From positions 372,001 to 436,000 of the forward strand of contig NZ_OZ026449.1 of assembly GCF_964019505.1 (NCBI RefSeq): a stretch of 64,000 bases of DNA. The letters run 5' to 3'. The first letter of the stretch is position 1. The number at the start of each line of letters is the position of its first letter. The notes under the pieces are model-generated. The model saw nothing but the letters and a program-made list of their open reading frames with translations. It ran no database searches and had not been told where the DNA came from. This document shows positions 40,711 through 52,711 of the stretch, in pieces. The stretch comes from TIUS-1 sp964019505 (lineage in GTDB: Bacteria; Bacillota_I; Bacilli_A; Mycoplasmatales; Mycoplasmataceae). Both the position numbers and the translations under genes were made by a program.

Positions 40711-41301
40711 TTAAAACTTAGTTACTTTTTTCTTTATTTCAGAATCAAGATCTTTTAACAAATCAGCAATTTGTCACTCAGATTTAGGCGTCATTTTTAA
40801 ACCTTGAACGTTGATTGAATCAATGTTTTTAATACCTAGAAAGTTAAATATGCTTTTTAGTTGACCATCAATATTAGCAAATGGGTATTTTTCAATTGTC
40901 CCACCTGTTGTATTGATAATTAATGCGCTTTTAATGTTTTTAACTAAACCAGTTTCGTTTGTTTCTTTCACATATTTGTATGTGAAAGTTTTATTCGCAA
41001 GACAAACTAGGTCAAGTCAATTTTTAACTATAGTAGGTATACTAAAGTTAATCATTGGTACGTTAATAATTAATTTATCAACTGAAAGTAATTCATTTAT
41101 ATATGTATCTGATGTTTCTCAGAATGTTGACATATTTTTAGAAGTTAGGATTGGTACGTTTAGTTCATTCAAATCTCTAACAATTATTTCATCTTTTGGA
41201 TTTAATAATTGGTACTCATCAATAAATTTTGTTGCAATCGCATGAGATTTTGAATTGTTTTTTGGAATGGGACTACCATTTAAATATAATATTTTAGCCA
41301 T
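40711..41301 (-). CDS. FMN-dependent NADH-azoreductase (flavodoxin-like)
   Basis: A 196-residue flavodoxin-like oxidoreductase of the AzoR/AcpD group, which reduces azo dyes or quinones with NADH. The N-terminal flavin loop is KILYLNGSPIPKNNSKSHAIA. The middle has INVPMINFSIPTIVKNWLDLV and the usual TTGG (IINTTGGTIEKY). UGA-Trp at several points. The start ATG is preceded by AAGGAGCAAAAAA. It is the only minus gene in this part and diverges from udk. Confidence 0.88.
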
Positions 41302-41351
41302 TTTTTTTGCTCCTTATTCTTAATATATTATAATTTATATTGCGCTTGTAA

Positions 41352-41357
41352 TATAAT
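41352..41357 (+). promoter_or_regulatory. -10 box of udk
   Basis: TATAAT, 31 bp before the udk ATG, in the divergent azoR-udk gap. Confidence 0.5.
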
Positions 41358-41382
41358 TAAAGTGAAATATATTGAGGTAAAC

Positions 41383-41994
41383 ATGAATGTAATATTAATT
41401 GCAGGAGGATCTGGTTCGGGTAAGAGTACCATATCGAATTCTCTAGCAAACTCAATCGCCTCGGAAAATGCAGCCTTTATATCAATGGACTCATATTATG
41501 CAACACTAACACACTTGCCGTTAGAAGAAAGAAAAATTGTTAACTTCGACCACCCTAATGCGATTGATATAAAGAAATTAATAAAAGATATCAAAACACT
41601 TAAAGAAGGGAAACCGATTCAAGTTCCAATTTATGACTTTGAAAAAAATGATAGAAAGAAAGAATCATCAACAATCAAACCGGGAAAAGTATTAATTGTA
41701 GATGGTATTCTAGCGTTGCATTTTAAAGAGCTCCGAGAGTTGGCAGATATAAAGTTATATATCCAAACAGAAGGTGATATTAGATTTATAAGACGTTTGT
41801 CGCGAGATATTAAAGAACGTGGAAGAACGATGGAAGACGTTATCACACAATACCTATTAACAGTTAAACCAATGCACCAAGCATTTGTCAAACCTTCAAT
41901 ACAACATGCGGACATAATAATTCCATATTATGAATTCAATGCAACAGGGGCAGATTTAATTGCTTCTAAAATAAAACAAATTATTAAGAAATAG
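41383..41994 (+). CDS. udk: Uridine kinase
   Basis: A 203-residue kinase that phosphorylates uridine and cytidine, a salvage step. P-loop GGSGSGKST near the start, MDSYY and the FDHPNAID box follow, then the substrate-loop RRLSRDIKERGR. ATG 41383 is chosen over GTG 41362 because TTGAGG lies 6 nt upstream. No UGA interrupts it. Confidence 0.94.
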   Translation: MNVILIAGGSGSGKSTISNSLANSIASENAAFISMDSYYATLTHLPLEERKIVNFDHPNAIDIKKLIKDIKTLKEGKPIQVPIYDFEKNDRKKESSTIKPGKVLIVDGILALHFKELRELADIKLYIQTEGDIRFIRRLSRDIKERGRTMEDVITQYLLTVKPMHQAFVKPSIQHADIIIPYYEFNATGADLIASKIKQIIKK

Positions 41995-42028
41995 TTGTAG
42001 AATATTTACAATACAAAAAAAGGAATTT

Positions 42029-43060
42029 ATGAGTTTAGAGTATATTAAAAAACAATTAGAACAATCAGTAGATTTTACTGAATTAAGAAAACTAGTAAAA
42101 GGGTCAAGAGTTATGATCGCATTAATAATTATATTGTGCATTTTATTTTCAGTACTAGTTTCAACACTTCCATTTGTAGCCATTGTCCAAGAAATGAAAG
42201 ATAATTTACACATTATTCTTCCAATCTTAGGAATATCTACAGTTGTTGTAGGAGCGTTGTTAATTCTGTCGTTTATTACATTGGCAAAAACAACTACAAA
42301 AATTAGAAAATATATCAATTCACTTGATTTAGCAAATATATATAAAAAATCATTTGACAAAATATTAAATATTGAAGGATTAAAATTTAAAGAATTAAAC
42401 ATTATTCATCCGAAATTAATTTTTGAAAATTCTAAAAAATGAGATGCATTTAGTTTTTATGAAGACGTAGATTTATTTTCTCTGCCATTTAATAAAAATA
42501 CAGCAACTTTTGATTACAAAGGTAAGGAATTGGTTTTCCAATCTCAATCAGTAATATTAAAACGTGTATCATGAAAAATACTTTCAGAGAATAGAAAGAA
42601 AGGTTTAGAAACTAAATCTAAAAAAGTTATTAACACATACAGTCTATTGTGAAAGAATGATGAAATTGTAAAAAAATATAAAGGTGTTAGTTTAATTACG
42701 GGAACAGCTCGTGAAGAAATATTTCAAACTGACAATGAAGAATTCAACACAAAATTCTTTGTTGACGACGAATGCCAAGATGGTCAAGCAGAAAAAATGT
42801 TTAGTGAAGGGTTTGTAGATAGTCTTTTAGAAACTACACGTAAAAGAAATCACATTACTTTCCATGGTCTTGCAATCAAAGATGAGGGTATTGTTGTTTG
42901 TAGAACAGCAGAAACTTCAAATTATCAAGGTGAACTTTCAATAGTTAGAAATGCTTTTGCAACATCTGATGAAAGAATAATTGATTTTGTTGCTAAAAAC
43001 ATTAATACAGATATTTTAAACTTCACAAGATCAGTTAGATATCTTGTTGGCCTAGAATAG
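42029..43060 (+). CDS. DUF3137-like membrane protein
   Basis: A 343-residue protein. Two hydrophobic segments lie at about 29-55 and 65-88, followed by a large soluble domain. The region DNEEFNTKFFVDDECQDGQ ... MFSEGFVDSLLETTRKRNHITFHGLAI resembles the DUF3137 core. It has the same layout as the broken minus-strand gene at 28048, so the two are probably paralogues. AAAAGGAATTT precedes the ATG. Four UGA-Trp codons. Function unknown. Confidence 0.8.
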
Positions 43061-43145
43061 TCATATATTATTGCGTATATATAATATATTTAATAATAGA
43101 AATTTAATTTATCATTATTATCAATAACAAATAAACAAAAAACTC

Positions 43146-43191
43146 AAAAAAAATAGACATTTGATTAAAAAACAAAAATGTCTATTTTTTT
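43146..43191 (+). terminator. Terminator before parE
   Basis: Stem AAATAGACATTT / AAATGTCTATTT with a long A-rich loop and a T-run. The rest of the 165-bp gap is AT-rich with no other clear signal. Confidence 0.75.
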
Positions 43192-43225
43192 ATGTTATAT
43201 ATATTTGTAGATTAGGAGAACAACA

Positions 43226-45199
43226 ATGGCTGAAGTAGCAAAAAAGAAATCTACATACTCTGATGATTCAATTCAGGTATTAGAAGGGTTAGATGCCGTT
43301 AGAAAACGTCCTGGGATGTATATCGGTTCAACAGACTCTCGTGGATTACACCACTTAGTTTGAGAGATTGTTGATAATGCAATAGACGAGGCGTTAGCTG
43401 GATATTGTACAGAAATTGATGTAATTATTGAAAAAAATAATTCAATCACGGTTAAAGATAATGGTCGTGGTGTTCCGGTAGGATTTAATAAACAAATGCA
43501 AAAATCAACTCCAGAAGTTATTTTTTCAATTTTACACGCAGGTGGTAAATTTGGTGGAGACGGTTATAAAACTGCAGGGGGACTACATGGTGTTGGTTCT
43601 TCAGTTGTAAATGCACTATCAAAATCTTTTGAAGTAACAGTATATCGTGAAGGTAAAAAACACGAGATTTCATTTAAAGATGGTGGAAAACTAGCAAGTG
43701 ATCTTAAAGTTGTAGGTAAAAGTTTAAAAACTGGAACAACAATTAATTTTTTACCTGACAAAAAAATGTTCAGTGAAACTGTATTTTCATTTCACGCAAT
43801 TTCTGAAAGATTAAAAGAGTCAGCTCTTTTAAACTCAGGATTAAAAATTACAATTGAAGATAAAAGAAAAGATAAATCTATCGAATACGTATTTGACGAT
43901 GGACTAGTTGAGTTTATTAAAGAATTACGAGGAGACGCAAAAGAGGTTACTTCTCCAATAATAATTAAAGGTGTAGAACAAGAAATTGAAGTTGAAATTG
44001 TTTTAGCTTATACTGAAGAGTATTCTGAAACTTTATTGTCATTTGCAAATAACGTTAAAACCGGAGATGGTGGTTCACACGTTACTGGATTTAAAACCGG
44101 TCTTGTAAAATCATTAAATGAGTTCGCTAAAAAAGAAGGAATCTTAAAAGAAAAAGACAAAAGATTTGATTCGAACGACCTTAAAGAAGGGATGATTGCA
44201 GTTGTTACTGTTAAAGTTCCTGAAAAATTAATTCAATATGAAGGTCAAACAAAAGGTAAACTTGGTACTTCTGAGGCAAGATACGTTGTTGAGAAGGTTG
44301 TTTCAGATAGATTAGAATGATGATTAACCGAAAATAGACCAGCTGGTAAGAAAATTGTTGAGAAAGCAGTTCTTGCGCGTAGAGCCAAAGAAGAAGCTAG
44401 AAAAGCGAGACAAGCAATTCGTGATCAAAAAGTAAAAGGTAAATCAAAATCAATGTTAGGTAAGTTAACTCCTGCTCAAGGAAGAGACAAAACATTGAAT
44501 GAACTTTTCTTGGTTGAGGGTGACTCAGCTGGTGGTTCAGCTAAATCAGGTCGTGATAGAAAATTCCAAGCAATATTACCACTACGTGGTAAGGTGATTA
44601 ATGCTGAGAAAACTAAAATTGCAGATCTTTTAAAGAATGAAGAAATTACAGCAATAATTAACTCAATTGGAGCTGGAATTGGTCAAGACTTTGATATTTC
44701 AGATTCAAACTATGGAAAAATTATTATTATGACGGACGCTGACACCGATGGTGCTCATATTCAAACGCTGTTGTTAACATTCTTCTTTAGATATATGAAG
44801 GAATTAATAGCTGAAAAGAAAATATATATTGCTTTACCTCCGTTATTCAAAGTTACACCTGCAGGTTCAAAAAAATTCTTCTACTTATGAACAGAAGATG
44901 AGTTGGCGCAATATGTTAGAGAACACAAAGGTAAAGTTGAATTGCAACGTTACAAAGGGTTGGGGGAAATGAACGCTGATCAACTTTGAGAAACAACAAT
45001 GGACCCAGTTCAAAGAAAACTAATTAGAGTAACTATTGTTGATGCTTTAATGGCTGAAAACTCTTTTAGAACTTTAATGGGTGATAAAGCAGATAAAAGA
45101 AAAGAATGAATTGAAGAAAATGTTAAGTTTACTTTAGAAGATAATGTAGACTTTGTAGAAAGTGAAGAAGGAGAACTTGAAGATGGCGACAAAGAGTAA
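43226..45199 (+). CDS. parE: DNA topoisomerase IV subunit B
   Basis: A 657-residue ATPase subunit. GHKL motifs: VDNAIDEALAG, DNGRGVP and GGLHGVGSSVVNAL. The TOPRIM part has EGDSAGGSAKSGRDRKFQAILPLRGKVIN and DADTDGAHIQTL, with the PLRGKVIN form typical of ParE and not GyrB (PLKGKILN). Start ATG behind TTAGGAGAA. Several UGA-Trp codons. It overlaps parC by 17 bp, which supports ParE identity. Confidence 0.95.
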
Positions 45200-47777
45200 A
45201 AAAGCAATTGCACCTATAGAAACTCCAAAAGAAAACATTATTGATTTTGCTTTAGATGAGTTGATGGGTGATCGTTTTGGTCGTTATGCTAAATATATCA
45301 TTCAAGAACGTGCATTACCTGACGTAAGAGACGGTTTGAAGCCTGTACAGAGACGTATTTTGTACACAATGAATGAGATTCAACTATTCCACGATAAAGC
45401 TTACAAGAAGTCTGCCAGAGTAGTTGGAGAAGTAATTGGTAAATATCACCCACATGGTGATAGTTCAATTTATGAAGCTCTTGTTCGTATGAGTCAATGA
45501 TGAAAACTAAATGTACCGCTTTCTGACATGCATGGTAACAATGGTTCGATTGATGGAGATAGTGCAGCTGCCATGCGTTATACAGAGGTTCGTTTAACAA
45601 GAACTTCAGAACTTTTATTAAAAGACTTGAAAAAAGACTCAGTTAAATGAGCGCCTAACTTCGATGATTCAGAAACTGAACCAACAGTTTTACCTGCTTA
45701 TTTTCCAAATATACTAGTAAATGGATCAACAGGGATTGCTGCGGGTTACGCTACAAACATACCTCCACATAACTTTAATGAAATATTAGAAGCAACTATA
45801 AGATTGATCGAAAGACCACATTCTTCAGTTGATAAAATTTCTAAAATAATTAAAGGTCCAGATTTCCCAACTGGTGGAATCGTTATGGGTAAAGAAGGTA
45901 TTATTGAAGCAATAGGTACTGGACGTGGTAAAGTTGTTATTCAATCAAAAACACACCTGGAAGATGGAAACATTATAATTGATGAAATTCCATATGAAAT
46001 TGTAAAACAGGATCTTGTTAAAAAAATTGGTGAAGCAATAGAAGAAAACCCTCAAATGGAAATCAAAGACATTCGTGACGAAACTGACCGTAATGGGTTA
46101 AGAATCGTTATTGAATTAACTAAAAATGCAAACATTGAAATTGCTAGAAAATGACTTTTAAAAAACACGCCATTACAAGTTGCTTACAACTATAACAATG
46201 TTGTTATAGTTGATAAAAGACCACAACTTTTAGGTATGGTTGAAATTTTAAAAGCATATATAAACCATTTATCTGAAGTATTCCTAAGAAAAACAAAATT
46301 TGATTTAGTTAAAGCTGAAAAAAGATTAGAGATTGTCAAAGGTTTAATTAAAGCTGTTTCAGTTTTAGATAAAGTAATTGAACTTATTAGAAAATCAGTA
46401 AATAGAGGTGATGCAATTGAAAAATTAATCTCTAAACTAGACTTTTCAGAAGTTCAAGCAACTGCCATTGTAGACTTACGTTTATACAGATTGTCTTCAA
46501 CTGATGTTAATAAATTGAATTTAGAAATGAAAGAGTTAGAAACAACAATCGATCATTACAAAAAAATACTAAATGATAAATTAGTTCTTGATCAAGAACT
46601 AATTGATTTATTAACTAAAGTTAGAGATGAATATGGTGTAAAAAGAAGAACAGAAGTTGTTGATGAAATTGAGAACATTGAAATTGATTTCAAAGAAACA
46701 ATTGTTAAAAAAGATTACAGAATTTGAATTTCAAAAGATGGATACATCAAATCACTTGATGAAAAGTACATTGCTCAAAACAAACTTGAACCAGAAGCTT
46801 TCGCTAGAAAACCACATGATATGTGAATTTCTACAGCAAAAGTATCTTCGTTAGATCATCTAATTCTTGTGTGTTCTGATGGTACATACTATTTATTACC
46901 TGCATACAAAATTACTGAGTCAAAATGAAAAGATATTGGTATGCATATTAATAAAGTTGCTCCATTCTCTGGAGACAACCATATCTTGTCTGCATTCGTT
47001 GTGAAATATTTTGACAATGCAAAACAAGAAATATTGATCGCTTCTAAAAAGGGGATGATCAAACGTGTTCCTGTTGAACAACTTGAAACAAAAACATTCA
47101 ACAGAGCATTTAAAATTATTAACTTATCAGATGATGATGAAGTCGCATCAGCATCATTAGTTACTTCAAAAACTAAATATGTATTAATGCTAACAAAAAC
47201 TGGGTTTGCAGTTAGATATGATATCAACGAAATACCATCTTCATCACCAGGATCAAAAGGTGTTAAATCAACAGCTTCTAAAAATGAAGATGTTATTGCT
47301 GGTAGAGTATTTGACAAAGATGATGAGTTATTCATTCTGACAGAAAAAGGTGGAATAAAGCGCCTTAAACAAAACCTTATCCCAGTTATGTCTAGACCAA
47401 AACGTGGTGTTAGGGCATTCCCATACCCAACAACTAAACCAGAGTTTGCTAGATATGCATTCAATGTTAAACCAGGTGATATCTTAGATATTCTTGATGA
47501 AGAAGATTCAATCATTACGTTAGATTTAAAGAAATTTAAATCACAATCAATTGATTCAAAAATCATTAATATTGATGAATCAGGGGTTCAATTTGCATCG
47601 TTAAAACACACATATGTTATTGATAACGGAGATATTCCTCCGTCACCAGAAGGTAAAGATGAAAATTCAGTTATGCTAACTGCTAATTTTACAAGCTTAA
47701 CTCAAATGGAAGAAAAAAATATTGATGATATTAAAACTTCTGACTTAATGTTAGATTTAGATGATATCTTAGATTAA
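45183..47777 (+). CDS. parC: DNA topoisomerase IV subunit A
   Basis: An 864-residue subunit that cuts and rejoins DNA for decatenation. The quinolone region HPHGDSSIYEALVRMSQ and catalytic Tyr133 (AAAMRYTEVRLT) are intact. A coiled-coil tower and a six-blade-type C-terminal domain follow. ATG 45183 is used because GAAGGAG lies 9 nt upstream; the in-frame extension from 45162 has no site. Many UGA-Trp codons (WWK, for example). The stop is followed by a strong terminator. Confidence 0.96.
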
Positions 47778-47779
47778 TT

Positions 47780-47804
47780 AAAAAACACCAATGGTGTTTT
47801 TTTT
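47780..47804 (+). terminator. Terminator of parE-parC
   Basis: Stem AAAAAACACCA / TGGTGTTTTTT with a long T-run. Confidence 0.88.
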
Positions 47805-47815
47805 GTTTAACAATA

Positions 47816-47830
47816 TAGAATTAAACTATG
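47816..47830 (+). promoter_or_regulatory. Leaderless promoter of the RecD2-like helicase
   Basis: TAGAAT, 6 nt, ATG at 47828, and no Shine-Dalgarno. Confidence 0.5.
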
Positions 47831-49990
47831 GAACAGACTGAATTTAAAGCACGTATAAAAACAATACTTAGAAAAGAAGAAAAATGAACAATGTTAACTG
47901 TGCAAACATCAGGTGATCAAGCCAAGTTAGCTACATGTCTTGTTCTTTTTCCTTTTGAGTTCAAAGACGGTTTAATTTACAAGTGGAAAGGTGTTTTTGA
48001 AACATCCACAAAAAATTCCTCAAAACTATTTAAAGTGAGTGAAGTATATATTGAAAATAATTTGGACGCAGAAGACTATATAGAATTATTTAATTCAAAA
48101 TTATTCCCTTCAATTACTAAGAAAGACGCTGAGAAAATTCTTAAAGTGTTTAGCAACCCAATTCAAACTATTATGGATGACGAGGTTAACTTTAAAGCAA
48201 ACGTAAAACTATTTGGGGATAAGACTCAAATAGTAATTGATAAAGTAAAAGAACATTTTAAACTTAAAGAAATTATGGAGTTTTTTTCAATTAATAAACT
48301 TAACCAAAATATTTTAGCACTGTATAGTGAAAGGTTTTTTAATGACGAGTTAAAAATAACCGAAGCATTAAAAGGTGATATATTTGAAAATCTAATAAAG
48401 AATAATTACTTTAAGTTTGATGACGCAATGAATTTATATTTAGCATTTAATGAAAATAAAATAGATAAAGTAGCTCTTAGTTGATATGGGTGATTTGCCA
48501 TAAAAAAATATCTTGAAGATTCAGGTCATAGTTATGTCGATTTAAACAAAGCATTAGAGCTTACTAAAAAAATGACAAGAAAAAGTGAACAAGAAGTATT
48601 TGATGCTTTTGCTGAATACGCCAAAAAAAATAAGGTATTAATTTTTAATGACAAGAAAATCTATACGCCCGAGAGTTTCAGACATGAACAAACAATTGCT
48701 GAAAGCATTAACTATATTAATGGATCAAAAATAAAAAAACCATCAGATAAAGAGATAGACGTTTTTTTAACAAATTATAATAGTTTAAATAAATTTGATT
48801 TAAATGAAGAACAAAGAACAGCTGTTTTTAATTGTCTGAATAATCCTGTAACAATAATAAATGGTGGTCCAGGTACGGGTAAATCTACATTAATTGATGC
48901 AATTGTTAAATCAAGTATCGAATTGCTCAATGTTAAAGAATATGCAATCTTATGTCCAACAGGTAGAGCAGCTTCAAGAATACGTGACATGTTTGGTTTA
49001 AATTCTAAAACATTTCATAGTTACTTGGGGCTTGATAATGAGGAAGCTGAATATAAAACTTCAGATGCTTCAATTGATGCGGAAATATTAATAATAGATG
49101 AAGCTGTTATGGCATATGCTGCATTATTTTCTTTCTTATTGAATAAAGCTAGAAATGTTAAACGAGTTATTATAATTGGTGATATCAATCAATTACCTTC
49201 AATTGGTGTTGGAAATGTATTTGAAGATTTAATAGAGTCAAAAAAAATAGTAACAACAACATTAAAACAAAATAACAGATCAAAGGGTACATCAATTATT
49301 AACTTAGCAAACAAGATATCTAATTCAAAAGTATCTGACATAGACCTGAAGAACACAAGTGACTTTAAATTTATTGAAGATTTAAATAACGATGCATTTT
49401 ATAAAATGATAACTCAAGAATATAGAAATGGTTTGCCATCGGATTTACAAAGTCAAATTGAGTACATTCAAATCATCTCTCCATTTTATGGTAAAGAAAA
49501 TGATCGTGGAATTAATTCAATTAATAAACATATTCAATCAACAAATCCAGAGAAGTTACAACCGAAATCAAGATTTAAAGTAAATGACAAAACCATGTTC
49601 ACAAAAAATGATTATGATTTAGATCTTTATAATGGTGACATTTCATATGTGACAAACATTGAAACTATTAACAACACAACAAGGCAAATTGTAACAATCA
49701 ATTCAAAAGAAAGAGAAATTGAAATAAAAGGTGACTCACTTCAAGAGCTTACGCTAGCTTACGCAACTAGTGTTCACAAAGTTCAAGGCGGAGAATATGA
49801 GAAAGTTATTTTCGTGCTTGACCCAAGTAATTGAAACACTAGAAACCGAGTAACAAAACAAACTATTTATACAGCTTTAACACGCGCAAAAAATGAATTA
49901 ATTATTTTTGCAAACAAAGATGATTTTTTGAAGGCTTGTTCAAATGAGACTGAGAAACGCAATACAACACTTTCTAAATTAATAAAATAG
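47828..49990 (+). CDS. recD2: RecD2-like ATP-dependent DNA helicase
   Basis: A 720-residue superfamily 1B helicase. An N-terminal domain of about 300 residues precedes the motor with Walker A GGPGTGKS at 346-353, motif II LIIDEAVMA (DEA in place of DEQ/DES), and the C-terminal YATSVHKVQGGEYEKVIFVL and ALTRAKNELIIF. Family members unwind DNA 5' to 3' and help repair or replication-fork restart. It is shorter than typical RecD2 (about 740-800). UGA-Trp at several sites. It carries the nagA -10 box right after its stop. Confidence 0.9.
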
Positions 49991-49996
49991 TATAAT
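49991..49996 (+). promoter_or_regulatory. -10 box of nagA
   Basis: TATAAT directly after the helicase stop codon, followed by AGGAGATTT and the nagA ATG at 50016. Confidence 0.6.
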
Positions 49997-50015
49997 TACA
50001 ATAGGAGATTTACTT

Positions 50016-51167
50016 ATGATTATAAAAAATGCAAATATCGTCTTGGAAGACAAGATTATAAAAAATGGTTCAATAGAAATAGAAAATGGATTGATAAAAA
50101 ACATTTCAGAAACTACAATTGGTGGTGATGAGGTGATTGATGCTAAGGGTCAATTTGTACTACCTGGTTTTATCGATATACATGGTCATGGTGGTTATGG
50201 TATTGATCACAACACGTTTGAAATTGAAAAATTCAATGAGTATAGAAAAAAAGTTGGAAGAGAGGGCGTTACCTCATACCTTCATTCAACAGTGACAATG
50301 TCTGATGAACAAATTACAAAATCATTCCCAGTGTTTGCTGAATTTATGAAAAGCCAGAAACAAGACGGAGCAACTTGTTATGGAATGTACATGGAAGGTC
50401 CTTTTATTTCAAAAGAAAGAAAAGGGGCACATGAAGAGGCAATGCTTCAAAAACCAGATCCAAAAGTATTTGATAAATACAATAAATTATCTGGAAATAA
50501 CGTAAAAATTGTTGTCTATGCTCCTGAAAATTCAGTAGGAAACTTTACTGAACATTTGGTCAAACAAGGCGTGATACCTTCAGTTGGACATACGACAGTT
50601 AATGCGGAACAATTTCAAGAATTTGCAGATAAGGGTTCAAACAATATAACTCACTTATTTAATGCAATGTCTGGAGTTGATCACTATAATCCAGGTTTAG
50701 TTGTTGGTGCAATCAACGATAATAGAGTTATGTGCGAACTTATAACTGACGGTATTCACGTTCACCCTAAAACTTTAAAAATGGCTTACAAAGCAATTGG
50801 ACCAGATAGAATTATCATCATAACTGATTCGATGAACGCAAAAGGATTACCTGATGGAAATTACTTTTTAGGACCTCTTGCTGTAGTTAAAAAGGGAATG
50901 AAAATTACATTAGCTGAAGGTAACACACTTGCAGCCGCAGGTTCAACATATGATAACAATGTTAGAACAATGGCTGCAGCTGCCGGAATTACAAATGATT
51001 TATCAACATTAATAAAGATGACTTCAATTAACTCAGCTAAACACTTAGGTATTTATGATGTTACTGGAAGCATAACAATTGGGAAAAAGGCAGACTTGGT
51101 TTTTGTTAATGACAAAATCGAAGTTTTAAAAACTATTGCAAATGGACGAATTGAATTTACAAAATAA
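50016..51167 (+). CDS. nagA: N-acetylglucosamine-6-phosphate deacetylase
   Basis: A 383-residue amidohydrolase that deacetylates GlcNAc-6-P after PTS uptake. Motifs: GFIDIHGHGGYGID (metal site), MEGPFISKERKGAH, PSVGHTTVNAEQF, ITHLFNAMSG and ITDGIHVHP, with the catalytic Asp in IITDSMNAKG. Start behind AGGAGATTT. No UGA codon within it. It overlaps the next gene by 26 bp. The NagE-like permease at the start of the window would supply its substrate. Confidence 0.96.
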   Translation: MIIKNANIVLEDKIIKNGSIEIENGLIKNISETTIGGDEVIDAKGQFVLPGFIDIHGHGGYGIDHNTFEIEKFNEYRKKVGREGVTSYLHSTVTMSDEQITKSFPVFAEFMKSQKQDGATCYGMYMEGPFISKERKGAHEEAMLQKPDPKVFDKYNKLSGNNVKIVVYAPENSVGNFTEHLVKQGVIPSVGHTTVNAEQFQEFADKGSNNITHLFNAMSGVDHYNPGLVVGAINDNRVMCELITDGIHVHPKTLKMAYKAIGPDRIIIITDSMNAKGLPDGNYFLGPLAVVKKGMKITLAEGNTLAAAGSTYDNNVRTMAAAAGITNDLSTLIKMTSINSAKHLGIYDVTGSITIGKKADLVFVNDKIEVLKTIANGRIEFTK

Positions 51168-51744
51168 TAATTTAAATCCTAGATTATATATCTACTCAAA
51201 ATATGCCTTTTCAGCGGGATATTTTTTGCTAATGTTAGCATTGTTCTTAGTGTATTTAAGTAGTTACAAGGACTTAATCCCTGTAAACAACTTGATAATT
51301 ACTGATGTAGTTATATTGGTATTGTCGCTATCACTATTTGCGTTTTTTACAATATTTAGAATAAACCTACACAAAAAATCAGAATACAAACTAAACAACA
51401 AAGACAAAAAGTGGTATGTAGTAGTTATCTTATTGGTAATTATCACGATAGCAATTGTGATTGTTTGAATTGCTATCATCAAAAATATAGATCAAACAAG
51501 CTTCTTGGTTTGATGGATTATTAGTCTAGTGCTTGTTGTTGTGCTGTCATTTTCAGCAAGTGTTATTGAGTACTTGGCTAGATTTAATGAGTTCTCTAAA
51601 ATTGCTTCGGCATTTGAAATCAAAGCTCAAGAAAATGATGCAATCATCACGCAACAGTATTTAGCAAAAAATCAAACAGCTGAAAACATTTTTAATGAGA
51701 ATATTAAAGAAACAGAAGAAAAAGAGGAAGAAGAAAATGATTAG
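51142..51744 (+). CDS. Multi-pass membrane protein
   Basis: A 200-residue protein with four hydrophobic segments (about 20-42, 52-76, 92-118 and 128-150) and a charged, acidic tail (ENIKETEEKEEEEN). ATG 51142 lies inside the end of nagA with no ribosome site, so translation is likely coupled to nagA. Two UGA codons side by side give WW. The tail overlaps the start of the next gene by 8 bp. Function unknown. Confidence 0.75.
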
Positions 51745-52699
51745 AATCGGAACAATTGGAACAAGTTGAATTACTGAAGATTTTGTACAAGAAGGTATTA
51801 AATCAAAAATTGTAAAATTTACATGTTGTTATTCACGAGATAAAAACAAAGGTAAAGCCTTTATTGAAAAAAATAAAATGAGTAAAACAATTGCAGTTAC
51901 AAGTTTTCAAGATATGGTGGAAATAATTGATGCTGTATATATTGCGTCACCAAATGGTTTGCATTATGAACAAGCTAAATATTTTTTAACACAACAAAAA
52001 CATGTACTAGTTGAAAAACCAATTACGTTCACATATGAACAAGCATTAGAGTTGACTAAAATTGCAAAATTAAATAATGTCATTTTAATGGAAGCAATGA
52101 AAACAATTCACTTACCGCAATTTGGTGAGTTGATTGAGTTCAATAAAAAAAATAATGCATTTTGTGCAACACTATCAATGAATCAATACTCAAGCAAGAT
52201 GACCGAGGTCAAAAATGGGGTCTATACAGGACCATTTGATGATAAGTTAGGAAAAGGTTCAACTTATGATATGTTAGTTTATCCTGTGGCTTTAGCAGTT
52301 GCATTGTTTGGTAAAGTTGACGATGTTAAATCATTTGGTCAAAAACTTTTAAATAACGTCAACGTTAATGACTCTGTGATCATTAAACACGAAGACGGGA
52401 CGTTAACAAACATTATGTGTTCTAAGTCGGCGACCGGTGTCATTGGTTCTGAGTTGCTGTCAGAAAACGCTACAATGACTTTTGGTAGATTAACAATGTT
52501 AGAAGACATTAAATTATTTGATAGACAAACAGGAAAAACAGAACAAGTGTTCAAACTAAATAAAGAAAGTGGTTTTAAATACATTTTAGATTTATTTATA
52601 ATGATGATTTTAAACAATGACTTTACATTAAGAGACAATTTTTTATCGCTTACTTGTGAGACAATTAGAGTGTTAAATCTGGTTGAAAACAACCAATAA
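51737..52699 (+). CDS. Gfo/Idh/MocA-family NAD(P)-dependent oxidoreductase
   Basis: A 320-residue sugar-type dehydrogenase. The Rossmann start IRIGTIGTSW, the segment AVYIASPNGLHYEQA, and EKP (HVLVEKPITFTY, catalytic Lys) are all present. The C-terminal substrate domain is of normal length. Substrate unknown; the location between nagA and deoC suggests sugar breakdown. The ATG overlaps the previous gene and is preceded by GGAAGAAG. UGA-Trp at residue 11. Confidence 0.9.
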
Positions 52700-52711
52700 A
52701 AGGGGAATAGT

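Noticed and set aside
43061..43145. Very AT-rich stretch that could be an origin or attachment site
   Set aside because: It has no DnaA-box cluster, no direct repeats and no tRNA end. It reads as an ordinary intergenic spacer before a terminator and the parE promoter.
46889..47566. 225-codon open frame on the minus strand
   Set aside because: Antisense to the C-terminal domain of ParC; no start signal and no recognisable domain.
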